64,000 bases of DNA from JAIBJN01 sp963811635 (GTDB lineage Bacteria > Actinomycetota > Thermoleophilia > Gaiellales > Gaiellaceae), in contig CAWESB010000016.1 of assembly GCA_963811635.1 (NCBI GenBank), positions 62,001-126,000 of the forward strand, given 5' to 3'. The notes under the pieces are model-generated. The model did not search any database, was not told the origin of the DNA, and was given only the letters and a program-made list of their open reading frames with translations. The position numbers were made by a program, and so were the translations under genes. Positions 33,210 through 40,820 of this stretch are shown here, in pieces. The first letter of the stretch is position 1, and each line of letters opens with the position of its first letter.

Positions 33210-34046
33210 ATGCGCACAATCTGGAACGGTTCCATCAACTTCGGCCTGGTCAACATCCCGATCGGGCTGGCCGTGGCGCAACAACGGAAAGACGTGTCCT
33301 TCCGGACGTTGCACCGCGAGTGCGGCACGCCGATCAAGCAGAAGCGCTGGTGCCCCTTCCACGAGCGCGACGTCGAGGCCGACGAGCTCGTCAAGGGCTG
33401 GGAGTTCGCGAAGGGCCAGTTCGTCATGGTCGAGGAGTCGGATCTCGAAGCGGTCGCGCTGGCGCGCTCGCAGTCGATCGACATCGCGCGCTTCGTCGAC
33501 CTCGACGAGGTCGACCCGATCTACTTCGACCGCGCCTACTACCTCGCGCCGGCGGACGCCCCCGCGCAGCGGCGGCCGTACGTGCTGCTCCTGCGCGCCA
33601 TGCAGGAGGCGAACGTGGCCGCGATCGGGAAGTTCGTCCTCTGGGGCAAGGAGAACCTTTGCCTCATCCGCCCGCTCGGAGAGTCGCTCGCGCTCGAGAC
33701 GCTCTACTACGCCGAGGACATTCGTTCGCGCGAGGAGATCGACCAGGCCGTCGACGAGACCGAGGTGAACGAGCCGGAGCTCGAGATGGCGCGCCAGCTC
33801 GTCGCCAGCCTCGTCGGCGAGTTCGAGCCCGAGGAGTTCGTGAACGAGTACCGCGGTGAGCTCAAGGCGATGCTCGAGGCGAAGCTGGCGGGCGAGGAGA
33901 TCGTGGCGCCGGAGCAGCCGAAGCCGGCGCAGGTGGTCGACCTCATGGAGGCGCTCAAGGAGAGCGTCGCCCAGGCTCAGAAGCAGAAGGCCCCGGCGAA
34001 GAAGCCGGCTGCGCGCAAGAAGCGTGCGGCCTCAGGCTCGCGCTAG
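33210..34046 (+). CDS. ku: Ku protein (non-homologous end joining)
   Basis: Bacterial Ku is a homodimeric ring that binds DNA ends and recruits ligase LigD. The 278-aa protein begins MRTIWNGSINFGLVNIPIGL and has the conserved barrel/bridge region (RTLHRECGTPIKQKRWCPFH, PIYFDRAYYLAPA, REEIDQAVDETEVNEPELEM). The C terminus is Lys/Ala-rich (QKQKAPAKKPAARKKRAASG), like the DNA-binding tails of many bacterial Ku proteins. No ligD lies in this window; the ligase at 24822 is NAD-dependent LigA and would not normally replace it. Confidence 0.95.
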   Translation: MRTIWNGSINFGLVNIPIGLAVAQQRKDVSFRTLHRECGTPIKQKRWCPFHERDVEADELVKGWEFAKGQFVMVEESDLEAVALARSQSIDIARFVDLDEVDPIYFDRAYYLAPADAPAQRRPYVLLLRAMQEANVAAIGKFVLWGKENLCLIRPLGESLALETLYYAEDIRSREEIDQAVDETEVNEPELEMARQLVASLVGEFEPEEFVNEYRGELKAMLEAKLAGEEIVAPEQPKPAQVVDLMEALKESVAQAQKQKAPAKKPAARKKRAASGSR

Positions 34047-34056
34047 GTCGTCGCGG

Positions 34057-34233
34057 TTAGGCCGCCGGGCTCGTGGAGGCGACGCCCGTCGCTTCGAGGT
34101 GAGCCTGGAACAGGGTCTTGTCGATCTTCCCCTGGTAAATCGGGATCGATTCCTCGATGCACACCCGAATGACCATGTCCCGCTCGATCCCCAGCTCCTT
34201 CGACAGCTCCTCGGGCGTCAGGTGGTTCGCCAA
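34057..34233 (-). CDS. Small helix-turn-helix-like protein, 58 aa
   Basis: TTG 34233 lies 7 nt after AAAGGAGG, a near-perfect ribosome-binding site that fixes the start; an in-frame ATG at 34284 lies inside the terminator-like structure and is not used. The sequence ANHLTPEELSKELGIERDMV then IRVCIEESIPIYQGKIDKTL reads like a short MerR- or excisionase-type helix-turn-helix. It is too small to assign. Its transcript would start near 34356 and pass through two hairpins, the second followed by six Ts, so expression may depend on read-through. It is convergent with ku. Confidence 0.65.
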   Translation of the reverse strand: MANHLTPEELSKELGIERDMVIRVCIEESIPIYQGKIDKTLFQAHLEATGVASTSPAA

Positions 34234-34261
34234 CGTCGTCGCCTCCTTTGCATCAGCGCGC

Positions 34262-34292
34262 AAAAAAGCCCGCCGGCAGTGCACGGGCGGGC
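34262..34292 (-). terminator. Rho-independent terminator or attenuator in the leader of the 58-aa gene
   Basis: On the minus strand GCCCGCC (34292-34286) pairs with GGCGGGC (34274-34268) and is followed by TTTTTT (34267-34262). This is the only stem plus long T tract I found in the window. It lies between a good promoter and the ribosome-binding site of the gene it faces, so it either ends a small RNA of about 95 nt or attenuates the downstream gene. A second hairpin, CACGAAGC-CGTTGA-GCTTCGTG (34340-34319), precedes it. Confidence 0.75.
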
Positions 34293-34362
34293 ACGGTGCG
34301 CAAGCTTGGGTGTGCAGCCACGAAGCTCAACGGCTTCGTGCTCCTTCGTCGAACATGAACAC

Positions 34363-34392
34363 AGAATACGGTTTTCCGGGTGAGTAGGGCAA
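34363..34392 (-). promoter_or_regulatory. Sigma-70-type promoter for the leader/small RNA
   Basis: Read on the minus strand: TTGCCC (34392-34387), an 18-nt spacer, and TATTCT (34368-34363), giving a start near 34356. A nine-codon frame (MFDEGARSR, stop TGA) begins at 34356-34354. The -35 overlaps the first codons of the divergent hydrolase gene. Confidence 0.55.
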
Positions 34393-35222
34393 CGCTCCTT
34401 CGGGGGTTCGACCCGCACGTTGCGAAGATCGGGGGCATCCGGACGCGCTACTGGGTCGGCGGGTCCGGCCCTCCGCTCGTCCTCGTCCACGGGCTCGGCG
34501 GCGCGGCGCTGAACTTCACCCTGCTCGCGCCGCTCCTCGCCGAGCATCACCGCGTGCTCGTCCCGGACCTTCCCGGCCACGGCGGCACCGCCCCGCTTCC
34601 CGACCTCGAGAGCCTCGCCGACCTGGGCGGCCACGTCGCGCACGTGGCGGAGCACGAGCGAATGCTGCCGGCGGCCCTCGTCGGCTACTCGATGGGCGGC
34701 GTCGTGGCGCTTCGCCTTGCCGCCGAGCGCCCGGAGGCCGTGTCGAGGCTCGCGCTGATCGCGTCGGCCGGCATCGTCTCGCTCACGCGGCGGGCCGGCA
34801 TCTGGCTCGACGTCGTGGCCGCCGTTCGCCCAGGCCGGTTGGTGGCCAGGGTCCGCGACGTCGTCGCGCGGCGTCCCAACGTGCGCGCCGCCGTCTTCGG
34901 CTACTGGGGCGCCGAGGACCCGCGCTCGCTCGCTCCCGAGGCGGTGGCGGGCTTCCTCGAGGCCCAGCCCGAGCATGAGGACATCGACAGCGCGTCGCGC
35001 GCCCTGCGACACGAGGACCCGCGGACGTATCTCGACCGCGTCCGCTGCCCCGCACTCGTGGTCTGGGGAGCCCGCGACCGGCTCGTGCCCCTCGAGGACG
35101 GCTACGCGTACGCTCGCCTGCTCCCGGCGCCGCTGCGGATCGTGCCCGCCGCAGGCCATCTCGTCGTCGGCGAGTACCCGCGCGAGTGCGCCGAGCTCCT
35201 GGCCGGCTTCCTCGAAACCTGA
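34380..35222 (+). CDS. Alpha/beta-fold hydrolase
   Basis: The 280-aa protein has the oxyanion region LVLVHGLGGAALNFTLL, nucleophile elbow VGYSMGGVVAL, the acid in VWGARDRLVPLED and the histidine in VPAAGHLVVGEYP, so the triad Ser-Asp-His is complete. There is no signal peptide, so it is cytoplasmic; substrate unknown (esterase, lipase or C-C hydrolase types share this fold). GTG 34380 gives a normal N terminus (SRATLLRGFDPHVAKIGG). It overlaps the divergent promoter just described. A lipoprotein gene follows after 25 nt. Confidence 0.88.
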   Translation: MSRATLLRGFDPHVAKIGGIRTRYWVGGSGPPLVLVHGLGGAALNFTLLAPLLAEHHRVLVPDLPGHGGTAPLPDLESLADLGGHVAHVAEHERMLPAALVGYSMGGVVALRLAAERPEAVSRLALIASAGIVSLTRRAGIWLDVVAAVRPGRLVARVRDVVARRPNVRAAVFGYWGAEDPRSLAPEAVAGFLEAQPEHEDIDSASRALRHEDPRTYLDRVRCPALVVWGARDRLVPLEDGYAYARLLPAPLRIVPAAGHLVVGEYPRECAELLAGFLET

Positions 35223-35247
35223 GGAGGTCGGCCGGTGTAGCAGTGGT

Positions 35248-35751
35248 GTGAGGACCTCGGCGGCGCTGTTCGTCCTGCTCGCTCTGGCCGGGTGTGGAGG
35301 ATCGGACGCCTCCACCGAGGCGTACCGTGCGGCCGCCTGCCCCGTCGACGACGCTGCCCTCTGCGGGCGGGCGGCCGCGGCGGCCAGCGCGCTCGAGGCC
35401 GGCGACGTCGACCGGCTGGTGGAGTTGAGCTACTCGGACGAGTTCCGCTGCGACGAACTGCCGGCCGAGCTGTTTCCCGACTGCGCCCCGGGGAAGCTCC
35501 TGGAGGGCCATGCCTTCACCGATGGTCAGGGCGAGATCCGGATCCTCGCCGAAGCGCGCTACCGCGCGGAGCTCGACCGCCTGGGCGAGGCGGCGGCCCT
35601 GGGCGTCGGCACCTGCGGGCCCGACGACCCCGAGCGGCGCTCCTACCACCTGGCCTTCGAGGGAGAGGACCGGCTCGGCTCGCTCGAGCTCGTGCGCCGC
35701 GAGGGCGCCTGGTGGGTCGGGATGCTCCTTGCCGACAGCGAGTCCGGCTGA
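35248..35751 (+). CDS. Putative lipoprotein, 167 aa
   Basis: GTG 35248 gives a signal peptide with lipobox LALAGCGG (RTSAALFVLLALAGCGGSDA), so the mature protein should be lipid-anchored at its first cysteine. The rest is about 140 residues with several cysteines (ACPVDDAALC, RCDELPAELFPDCAP, GVGTCGPDD) and a pattern of short strands, ending LELVRREGAWWVGMLLADSE. This resembles small NTF2-like or lumazine-binding-like lipoproteins of actinobacteria, but I cannot assign a family. It follows the hydrolase gene on the same strand. Confidence 0.7.
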   Translation: MRTSAALFVLLALAGCGGSDASTEAYRAAACPVDDAALCGRAAAAASALEAGDVDRLVELSYSDEFRCDELPAELFPDCAPGKLLEGHAFTDGQGEIRILAEARYRAELDRLGEAAALGVGTCGPDDPERRSYHLAFEGEDRLGSLELVRREGAWWVGMLLADSESG

Positions 35752-35835
35752 AAGCGGCAGCTCGACGACCCGCGCGCCGAGCTCGCGTGCGGCAACGTGC
35801 AGCCCTGGGGGCTTGACGGCGTCCAGCCAGGTATG

Positions 35836-35866
35836 TAACCTATCGGTTAGATAACCGAAGGGTTAT
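35836..35866. promoter_or_regulatory. Probable operator of the second ArsR regulator
   Basis: Two inverted repeats sit side by side: TAACC-TATC-GGTTA (35836-35849) and ATAACC-GAAG-GGTTAT (35851-35866). They end 7 nt before the regulator's ATG at 35874. The half-site GGTTA differs from the GTAAG half-site of the first ArsR pair, so the two regulators probably do not cross-regulate. Confidence 0.65.
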
Positions 35867-35873
35867 ATTCAGC

Positions 35874-36221
35874 ATGGCGACCGACACCCTCAGCATCACG
35901 CTTTCGGCCCTCGCCGACCCCACGCGCCGGTCGATCCTCGCGCGCCTCGCCGAGGGCGCCGCCACGGTCAAGGAGCTTTCGTCGCCGTTCGCGATGAGCG
36001 GGCCGGCTATCTCGAAGCACCTGCGGGTGCTCGAGCGGGCCGGGCTCATCACCCGAGGCCGCGAGGCCCAGTGGCGCCCGTGCCGGCTCGAAGCGGCGCC
36101 GCTCGAGGAGGTCGCCGAGTGGGCCGAGGAGTTCCGCCGCTTCTGGGACGAGAGCTACGACCGCCTCGACGACTACCTCCGACACCTGCAACGAGAGGAG
36201 AGGAACGACGATGACCGCTAA
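35874..36221 (+). CDS. ArsR-family transcriptional regulator
   Basis: A 115-aa winged-helix protein: ITLSALADPTRRSILARLAE, recognition region FAMSGPAISKHLRVLERAGL and wing RGREAQWRPCRLEAAPLEEV, with a C-terminal dimerisation helix (WDESYDRLDDYLRHLQREER). It lacks a metal-binding cysteine pair and belongs to the ArsR group usually coupled to AHSA1 proteins. The ATG follows two inverted repeats that probably bind it. The next gene overlaps its end by 11 nt, so the two are translationally coupled. Confidence 0.9.
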   Translation: MATDTLSITLSALADPTRRSILARLAEGAATVKELSSPFAMSGPAISKHLRVLERAGLITRGREAQWRPCRLEAAPLEEVAEWAEEFRRFWDESYDRLDDYLRHLQREERNDDDR

Positions 36222-36696
36222 GACCGGCGAGACGACGTTTACGACCCCGTCCGACCGCGAGGTCGGCGTCACCCGCGTCTTCGACGCGCCCCGCGAGCTC
36301 GTCTGGAAGACCTACACCGAGCCCGAGCACCTCAGGCAGTGGATGCTCGGCCCGGACGGCTGGTCGATGGAAGTCTGCGAGATCGACCTGCGCCCGGGCG
36401 GTGCCTACCGGTTCGCCTGGCGCAAGGACGACGGCAGCGAGCTGACGATCGCCGGTGTGCACCGGGAGGTCGAGCCCCCGGAGCGGCTCGTCTCGACCGA
36501 GTCGTGGGGCCCCGAATGGCCGGAGGCGCTGAACACGATCGTCTTCTCCGAAGAGGACGGGAGGACGACGCTCTCGATCACCGTCCTCTACCCGACGCAG
36601 GAGGCACGCGACGCGGCCCTCGCAACCGGCATGACGGACGGCATGACAATGAGCCTCGACCGGCTCGAGGAAATCCTCGGCGGGCTCGCCTCTTAA
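36211..36696 (+). CDS. SRPBCC/AHSA1-family protein
   Basis: 161 aa. The helix-grip pattern is clear: VGVTRVFDAPRELVWKTYTE, then HLRQWMLGPDGWSMEVCEID, RPGGAYRFAWRKDDGSELTI and a C-terminal helix (MTDGMTMSLDRLEEILGGLA). The AHSA1 group includes Hsp90-activator-like and polyketide-cyclase-like proteins; in ArsR-coupled pairs its ligand is unknown. AGAGGAGAGG precedes the ATG inside the regulator gene. It is convergent with the Nif3-like gene. Confidence 0.88.
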   Translation: MTAKTGETTFTTPSDREVGVTRVFDAPRELVWKTYTEPEHLRQWMLGPDGWSMEVCEIDLRPGGAYRFAWRKDDGSELTIAGVHREVEPPERLVSTESWGPEWPEALNTIVFSEEDGRTTLSITVLYPTQEARDAALATGMTDGMTMSLDRLEEILGGLAS

Positions 36697-36699
36697 GCG

Positions 36700-37446
36700 C
36701 TAGACCGGGTTCGGGAGGTCGACGAAGTCCCAGGCGATGTCGAAGCGCTCGCCGATTCGGGCGGCGAGCGCTCGCACGCCGAGTGTCTCCGTCGCGTAGT
36801 GGCCGGCGGCGACGAAGTGCACGCCGGCTTCCTTGGCGGCGTGCTTCGTGGGCTCGCCGGCCTCGCCGGTGACGAAGCAGTCGTAGCCCTCGGCGGCGGC
36901 GTCCGCGAGGTAGCGTGCCGCCCCGCCCGAGCAGACGGCCACCCGCTCGACGAGCTCCGGCCCGTAGGAGAAGACGAGCGGCATGCGGCCGAGCCGCTCC
37001 TGCACGCGCTCGGCGAAGTCGCTCACGGGCACCGGGTCGCGCAGGTGCCCGCCGAAGCCGATACCGTCGGCGAAGCGCCCGTCGCGCTCGACCCCGAGCT
37101 CGTCGCAGAGCAGCGCGTTGTTGCCCACCTCGTCGTGCGCGTCGAGCGCGAGGTGGTAGGCGACGAGGCTGAGGTCGGCGTCGAAGAGCGCCCGCAGCCG
37201 CTCGCGCATGACGGGCCCGATGTGGCGCGGCTCGTTGTCCCAGAGGAGGCCGTGGTGGACGAGGACCAGCTGCGCCCCGGCCTCGGCGGCGCGCTCGAAG
37301 AGCTCGCGGGAAGCGGATACGCCGCAGACGATCTTTCGGACCTCGGCGGCCCCGACGACCTGGAGCCCCATCGGCCCGTAGTCGGGGTACGAGCCGACGT
37401 CGAGGAGCTCGTCGCAGAAGGCGATGATCTCGGCGCGGGCGGCCAT
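36700..37446 (-). CDS. Nif3-like dinuclear metal center hexameric protein
   Basis: A 248-aa GTP cyclohydrolase 1 type 2/NIF3 family protein (YbgI/YqfO-like). Metal-binding motifs are visible as LVLVHHGLLWDN near residue 60 and VAAGHYATETLGVRAL near residue 215, with Asp/Glu residues between (YHLALDAHDEVGNN). The family forms toroidal hexamers with two metal ions per active site; the physiological substrate is not settled. ATG 37446 is 7 nt after TAGGGT, without a ribosome-binding site, suggesting a leaderless mRNA. tRNA-Pro lies divergently 22 nt away. Confidence 0.88.
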   Translation of the reverse strand: MAARAEIIAFCDELLDVGSYPDYGPMGLQVVGAAEVRKIVCGVSASRELFERAAEAGAQLVLVHHGLLWDNEPRHIGPVMRERLRALFDADLSLVAYHLALDAHDEVGNNALLCDELGVERDGRFADGIGFGGHLRDPVPVSDFAERVQERLGRMPLVFSYGPELVERVAVCSGGAARYLADAAAEGYDCFVTGEAGEPTKHAAKEAGVHFVAAGHYATETLGVRALAARIGERFDIAWDFVDLPNPV

Positions 37447-37453
37447 TCCCGAT

Positions 37454-37459
37454 ACCCTA
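37454..37459 (-). promoter_or_regulatory. -10 element of a probable leaderless promoter for the Nif3-like gene
   Basis: On the minus strand TAGGGT ends 7 nt before the ATG at 37446, and no ribosome-binding site lies between. The site also lies just upstream of the tRNA on the other strand. Confidence 0.4.
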
Positions 37460-37468
37460 TGGCCGGTT

Positions 37469-37542
37469 CGGGGTGTAGCGCAGCCTGGTAGCGCGCGCCG
37501 TTCGGGTCGGCGAGGTCCCCGGTTCGAATCCGGGCACCCCGA
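37469..37542 (+). tRNA. tRNA-Pro (anticodon CGG)
   Basis: A full cloverleaf can be drawn: acceptor CGGGGTG with CACCCCG, D-arm GCGCAGCCTGGTAGCGC, anticodon stem CGCCG/CGGCG with loop TTCGGGT (anticodon CGG, reading CCG), and T-arm CCCCGGTTCGAATCCGGGG-like pairing with the invariant GGTTCGAATCC. The discriminator is A at 37542. CCA is not encoded (CTG follows), so it must be added by the CCA-adding enzyme. Confidence 0.95.
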
Positions 37543-37578
37543 CTGTGTGGAGGGCCGTTTGCGGCGGCCCTTCGTGCT

Positions 37579-37977
37579 TCAGGCGATCTGTCCGTGCACG
37601 ATCGCCGTGCACTCGTTCTCGACGTAGTCGAGGCCCGCTTCCTCGGCGATCTCCCTCGCCTCCCCCGAGACGACGCCGAGCTGGAGCCAGAGCGCGCCGG
37701 CGCCGGCTGCGACGGCCTGCCGGGCCACATCGGGGCAGAACTCGGAGCGGCGGAAGACGTCGACGAGGTCGATCGGCTCCTCGATCTCGGCGAGCGAGGC
37801 GACGCGCAGTTGCCCGAGGATCTGCGGCGGGCCGACCGGCCGCACTGGGATGACCCGATAGCCCTCGCGCAGAAGGTAGGCCATCACCGAGTTGCTCGGC
37901 CGCCCGGGCCGCGGCGAGGCGCCCACGAGGGCGATCGTGTGCGACCTGGCGAGGATCTCGGCAGGGCTCGGAGACAC
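37579..37977 (-). CDS. CoA-binding domain protein (YccU family)
   Basis: 132 aa. A Rossmann-like CoA-binding fold: TIALVGASPRPGRPSNSVMA (glycine-rich loop), YLLREGYRVIPVRP, then EEPIDLVDVFRRSEFCPDVA and a final GLDYVENECTAIVH. This matches stand-alone CoA_binding_2 proteins, which bind CoA or acyl-CoA but have no known reaction. The GTG start at 37977 gives SPSPAEILARS. It is divergent from the nitrilase gene, sharing a 23-nt intergenic space. Confidence 0.88.
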   Translation of the reverse strand: MSPSPAEILARSHTIALVGASPRPGRPSNSVMAYLLREGYRVIPVRPVGPPQILGQLRVASLAEIEEPIDLVDVFRRSEFCPDVARQAVAAGAGALWLQLGVVSGEAREIAEEAGLDYVENECTAIVHGQIA

Positions 37978-37987
37978 GGCACAAGGC

Positions 37988-37993
37988 TATCCT
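37988..37993 (+). promoter_or_regulatory. -10 element of a probable leaderless promoter for the nitrilase gene
   Basis: TATCCT lies 7 nt before the ATG at 38001, in only 23 nt of space between two divergent genes. There is no ribosome-binding site, so a leaderless transcript is likely. Confidence 0.45.
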
Positions 37994-38000
37994 TTGCCGC

Positions 38001-38834
38001 ATGTCCGACCGCCTGCGCGCCGCCTGCGTCCAGATCAACTCATCGCCTTCGAAATCCGAGAACCTCGAGCGGATGGAGCCGCTGGTCGCGCGTGCGGCCT
38101 CGACCGGCGCCGACGTCGTCCTCCTCCCGGAGAAGTGGAACGGCCTGGGAAGCCACGAGATCCTCCTCGACGTCGCTGAGCCGCTCGAGGGCGGCGAGAC
38201 GGTCGAGGCAATGAGCCACTGGGCCCGCACGCACGGGATCACGCTCGTGGGCGGCTCGATCGCTGAGCGCCGCGAGGGGCGCGAGAAGCTCTCCAACACC
38301 TGCGTCGTCTTCGACCCCGAGGGCGAGATCGCGGCCGTGTACCGGAAGATCCACATGTTCGACGTCGAGGTGGGCGGCGTCGTCTACCGCGAGTCCGACA
38401 CCGAGGAGCCGGGGGACGCCCCGCAGAGCTGCGAGATCGAGGGCTGGAGGGTCGGGCTGACCGTCTGCTACGACCTTCGCTTCCCGGAGCTGTACCGCAT
38501 CCTCGCCGTCGAGGGCGCCGAGCTGCTGACCGTGCCCGCGGCGTTCACGCTCTTCACCGGCAAGGATCACTGGGAGCTCCTCCTCCGCGCCCGCGCGGTC
38601 GAGAACCAGTGCTACGTCCTCGCTGCCAACCAGTGGGGCCTCGTCGAGGGCAAGGCGTCCTACGGACGCAGCTCGATCGTCGACCCCTGGGGCGTCGTCC
38701 TGGCGCAGGCGCCGGACGAGGACGGGGTCGTCTCCGCCGAGCTCGACCGCGCGCACCTGGAGCGGATCCGCCGCAGCGTCCCGGCGCTCGCCAACCGCCA
38801 GCCCGCCGCGTACACGTGGCCGGCGGAGGTCTAG
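38001..38834 (+). CDS. Carbon-nitrogen hydrolase (Nit/omega-amidase-like)
   Basis: A 277-aa nitrilase-superfamily amidase. The catalytic Glu-Lys-Cys set is visible: VVLLPEKWNGLG (Glu), AVYRKIHMFDVEV (Lys) and LTVCYDLRFPELYR (Cys). The KIHMFDV and CYDLRFPE signatures are those of the Nit1/Nit2 branch, which includes deaminated-glutathione amidase and omega-amidase; the substrate is therefore probably an alpha-keto amide but is not proven. The C terminus ends NRQPAAYTWPAEV. The HAD gene overlaps its end by 19 nt. Confidence 0.9.
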   Translation: MSDRLRAACVQINSSPSKSENLERMEPLVARAASTGADVVLLPEKWNGLGSHEILLDVAEPLEGGETVEAMSHWARTHGITLVGGSIAERREGREKLSNTCVVFDPEGEIAAVYRKIHMFDVEVGGVVYRESDTEEPGDAPQSCEIEGWRVGLTVCYDLRFPELYRILAVEGAELLTVPAAFTLFTGKDHWELLLRARAVENQCYVLAANQWGLVEGKASYGRSSIVDPWGVVLAQAPDEDGVVSAELDRAHLERIRRSVPALANRQPAAYTWPAEV

Positions 38835-39529
38835 GCGAGGCGCAGCCGGTCGACGCGGTCCTCTTCGACGTCGACTTCACCCTCGCCAAGCCCGGTCCGC
38901 TGCTCGGGCCGGAGGGCTATCGCGACGCGGGCGAGCGCCACGGGCTCACCCTCGACCCGGAGCGGTACGCGGCCGCCCGCGCGGCCGCGGTCGAGGACCT
39001 CCAGCACCATCCCGAGCTCGAGCACGACGAGGAGATCTGGGTGCGCTTCACGGAGGACATCGTGCGCGGCATGGGCGGCGAGGGGCCGCGCGCTCGCGAG
39101 GTTGCCCGCGCGATCACCGACGGCTGGCTGCACTCGGCGAACTTCGAGCTGTACGAGGACGTTCTGCCCGTGCTCGCCAGCATCCGCGAGAGAGGTGTCG
39201 CCATCGGCCTCGTCTCGAACACGAGCCGCGACCTCGCCGAGTTCGTCCGCCACTTCTCGCTGGGCGTCGACGCGTGGATCTCCTCGGGCGTCCACGGCAA
39301 GGTGAAGCCGAGCCCGACCATCTTCCTCGCCGTCCTCGACCTGCTCGGCGTCGAGGCCGCGGCCGCGGTCATGGTGGGCGACTCGCTTCTGGACGACATC
39401 GAGGGCGCCCGGGCGCTCGGGATGCGGGCCTACCTCATCGACCGCGAGGGGCGTTTCCCGGAGCGCGACGACGCGCTACCGACGCTCCTCGCGCTCCCTG
39501 CCCTCCTGGGCCTCGAGGATGGCTCGTAG
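38816..39529 (+). CDS. HAD-superfamily hydrolase
   Basis: 237 aa. Motif I is DAVLFDVDFTLAKPG, unusual in having FDVDFT rather than FDxDGT: Asp nucleophile and general acid are kept, but Gly is replaced by Phe. Then a helical cap, motif II GLVSNTSRDLAEF, the lysine in VHGKVKPSPTIFL and motif IV MVGDSLLDDIEGARALGM. The only start before the motif is GTG 38816, inside the end of the nitrilase gene, giving MAGGGLGEAQPVDAVLF. The transporter gene overlaps its end by 11 nt, making a three-gene coupled unit. Confidence 0.85.
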   Translation: MAGGGLGEAQPVDAVLFDVDFTLAKPGPLLGPEGYRDAGERHGLTLDPERYAAARAAAVEDLQHHPELEHDEEIWVRFTEDIVRGMGGEGPRAREVARAITDGWLHSANFELYEDVLPVLASIRERGVAIGLVSNTSRDLAEFVRHFSLGVDAWISSGVHGKVKPSPTIFLAVLDLLGVEAAAAVMVGDSLLDDIEGARALGMRAYLIDREGRFPERDDALPTLLALPALLGLEDGS

Positions 39530-40820
39530 GGCCCGCCTCGCGCTCGTCGTCCCCGACGCGCAGCCGCTGCCTGCCGGCCAGCGGCGCCTGATCTGGATCC
39601 TCGGCCTCGGTGCCTTCGGCCTCGCCTGGTCGATCACCACCGTCGCCGCCTACCTGCCGCCGCTCCTCGGGGAGTTCACCGACTCGAGCACGCTGATCGG
39701 GCTCGTTCTCGCCGCCGAGGGAGTGTTCGCCTTCTTCGTCCCGCTGCTCGTCGGGCCGGTCAGCGACGCGACCCAGACCTCCTTCGGGCGGCGGCGGCCG
39801 TTCATGATCCTCGCGCTCGCGCCGATGGCCGTCGCGCTCGCGAGCGTCGCCTTCATGTCGAGCTTCCACGCGACCGCGCTCGCGCTCTTCGCCTTCTTCT
39901 TCGCCTACTACGTCTACGAGCCGCCCTATCGCGGGCTCTACCCGGACCTGCTCGAGCCCGGGGTGTTCGGGCGGGCACAGGGCGTCCAACACGTCTATCG
40001 CGGGGCGGCGCTCGGGGGCGCGCTGGTGGGAGGCGGCTTCCTGCTCGCGCTCTGGGAGCCGGCGCCGTTCGTCCTGGCCGCCGGTGTCGTACTCGCCGCA
40101 TGCGGCGCCGCCATCCTCTTCGTCCACGAGCATCCGATCGCCGAGCGCGAGCACGAGCGCCTCCGTACCTACCTCGCGGCGCCCTGGCGCGTCGTCAGGC
40201 GCCAGCGCAACGTTCGCCGCTTCCTGATCGCGAACACGGCCTGGGAGGCGACGTTCGCAGGCATGCGGACCTTCGTCGTCCTCTACATCATCGACGGCCT
40301 CGACCAGCCCCTCTACGTCTCGTCCGTCGTCCTCGCCGTCGTCGCGGCCGGCTACGTGACCGCGGCGGCGCTGTCGGGCCTCTTCGCCGACCGCTTCGGC
40401 CTCGGCAACGTCATCCTGGGCGCTTCCTGGGTCTACGGGCTCGGCCTGCTGACCGCCGGGTTCGCGCAGACCTGGCACTGGTGGTACTACGGACTCATCG
40501 CCCCGGTCGCGGTCGCGGGCGGGACGGTGATGACCCTCTCCTGGGGCCTCCTCTTCAAGCTGATGCCCGACGGCGACCGCGGGACCGTGACCGGGCTCGC
40601 GACGACGACCAAGGGAATCGGGCTCGTCCTCGGCCCGCTCGTGGCCGGCGCTGCGATCGACATCTTCGACCCCGTGCTCGACGCGACGAATGGCTACGCG
40701 GCGCTCTGGCCGACCGTGGCCATCCCGATCCTGGCGGTGATTCCGATCGTGGCGCTCCTTGCCGACGCCGAGCGCCAGCTGGGCCCGTCCCCTACACGCA
40801 GGGAGAGCGGCCCCGCGTGA
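39519..40820 (+). CDS. MFS transporter (GPH/SLC45-like sugar transporter type)
   Basis: 433 aa with about twelve membrane helices. The loop 2-3 motif PVSDATQTSFGRRRPFM matches the RxGRRRP pattern of the glycoside-pentoside-hexuronide and SLC45 sucrose/proton symporters, and the N terminus LGAFGLAWSITTVAAYLPPL fits. The second half starts near residue 230 (RRFLIANTAWEATFAGMRTF). The substrate is uncertain; a sugar or glycoside is a family-based guess. It ends convergent with, and 29 nt inside, the next gene. Confidence 0.85.
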   Translation: MARRARLALVVPDAQPLPAGQRRLIWILGLGAFGLAWSITTVAAYLPPLLGEFTDSSTLIGLVLAAEGVFAFFVPLLVGPVSDATQTSFGRRRPFMILALAPMAVALASVAFMSSFHATALALFAFFFAYYVYEPPYRGLYPDLLEPGVFGRAQGVQHVYRGAALGGALVGGGFLLALWEPAPFVLAAGVVLAACGAAILFVHEHPIAEREHERLRTYLAAPWRVVRRQRNVRRFLIANTAWEATFAGMRTFVVLYIIDGLDQPLYVSSVVLAVVAAGYVTAAALSGLFADRFGLGNVILGASWVYGLGLLTAGFAQTWHWWYYGLIAPVAVAGGTVMTLSWGLLFKLMPDGDRGTVTGLATTTKGIGLVLGPLVAGAAIDIFDPVLDATNGYAALWPTVAIPILAVIPIVALLADAERQLGPSPTRRESGPA

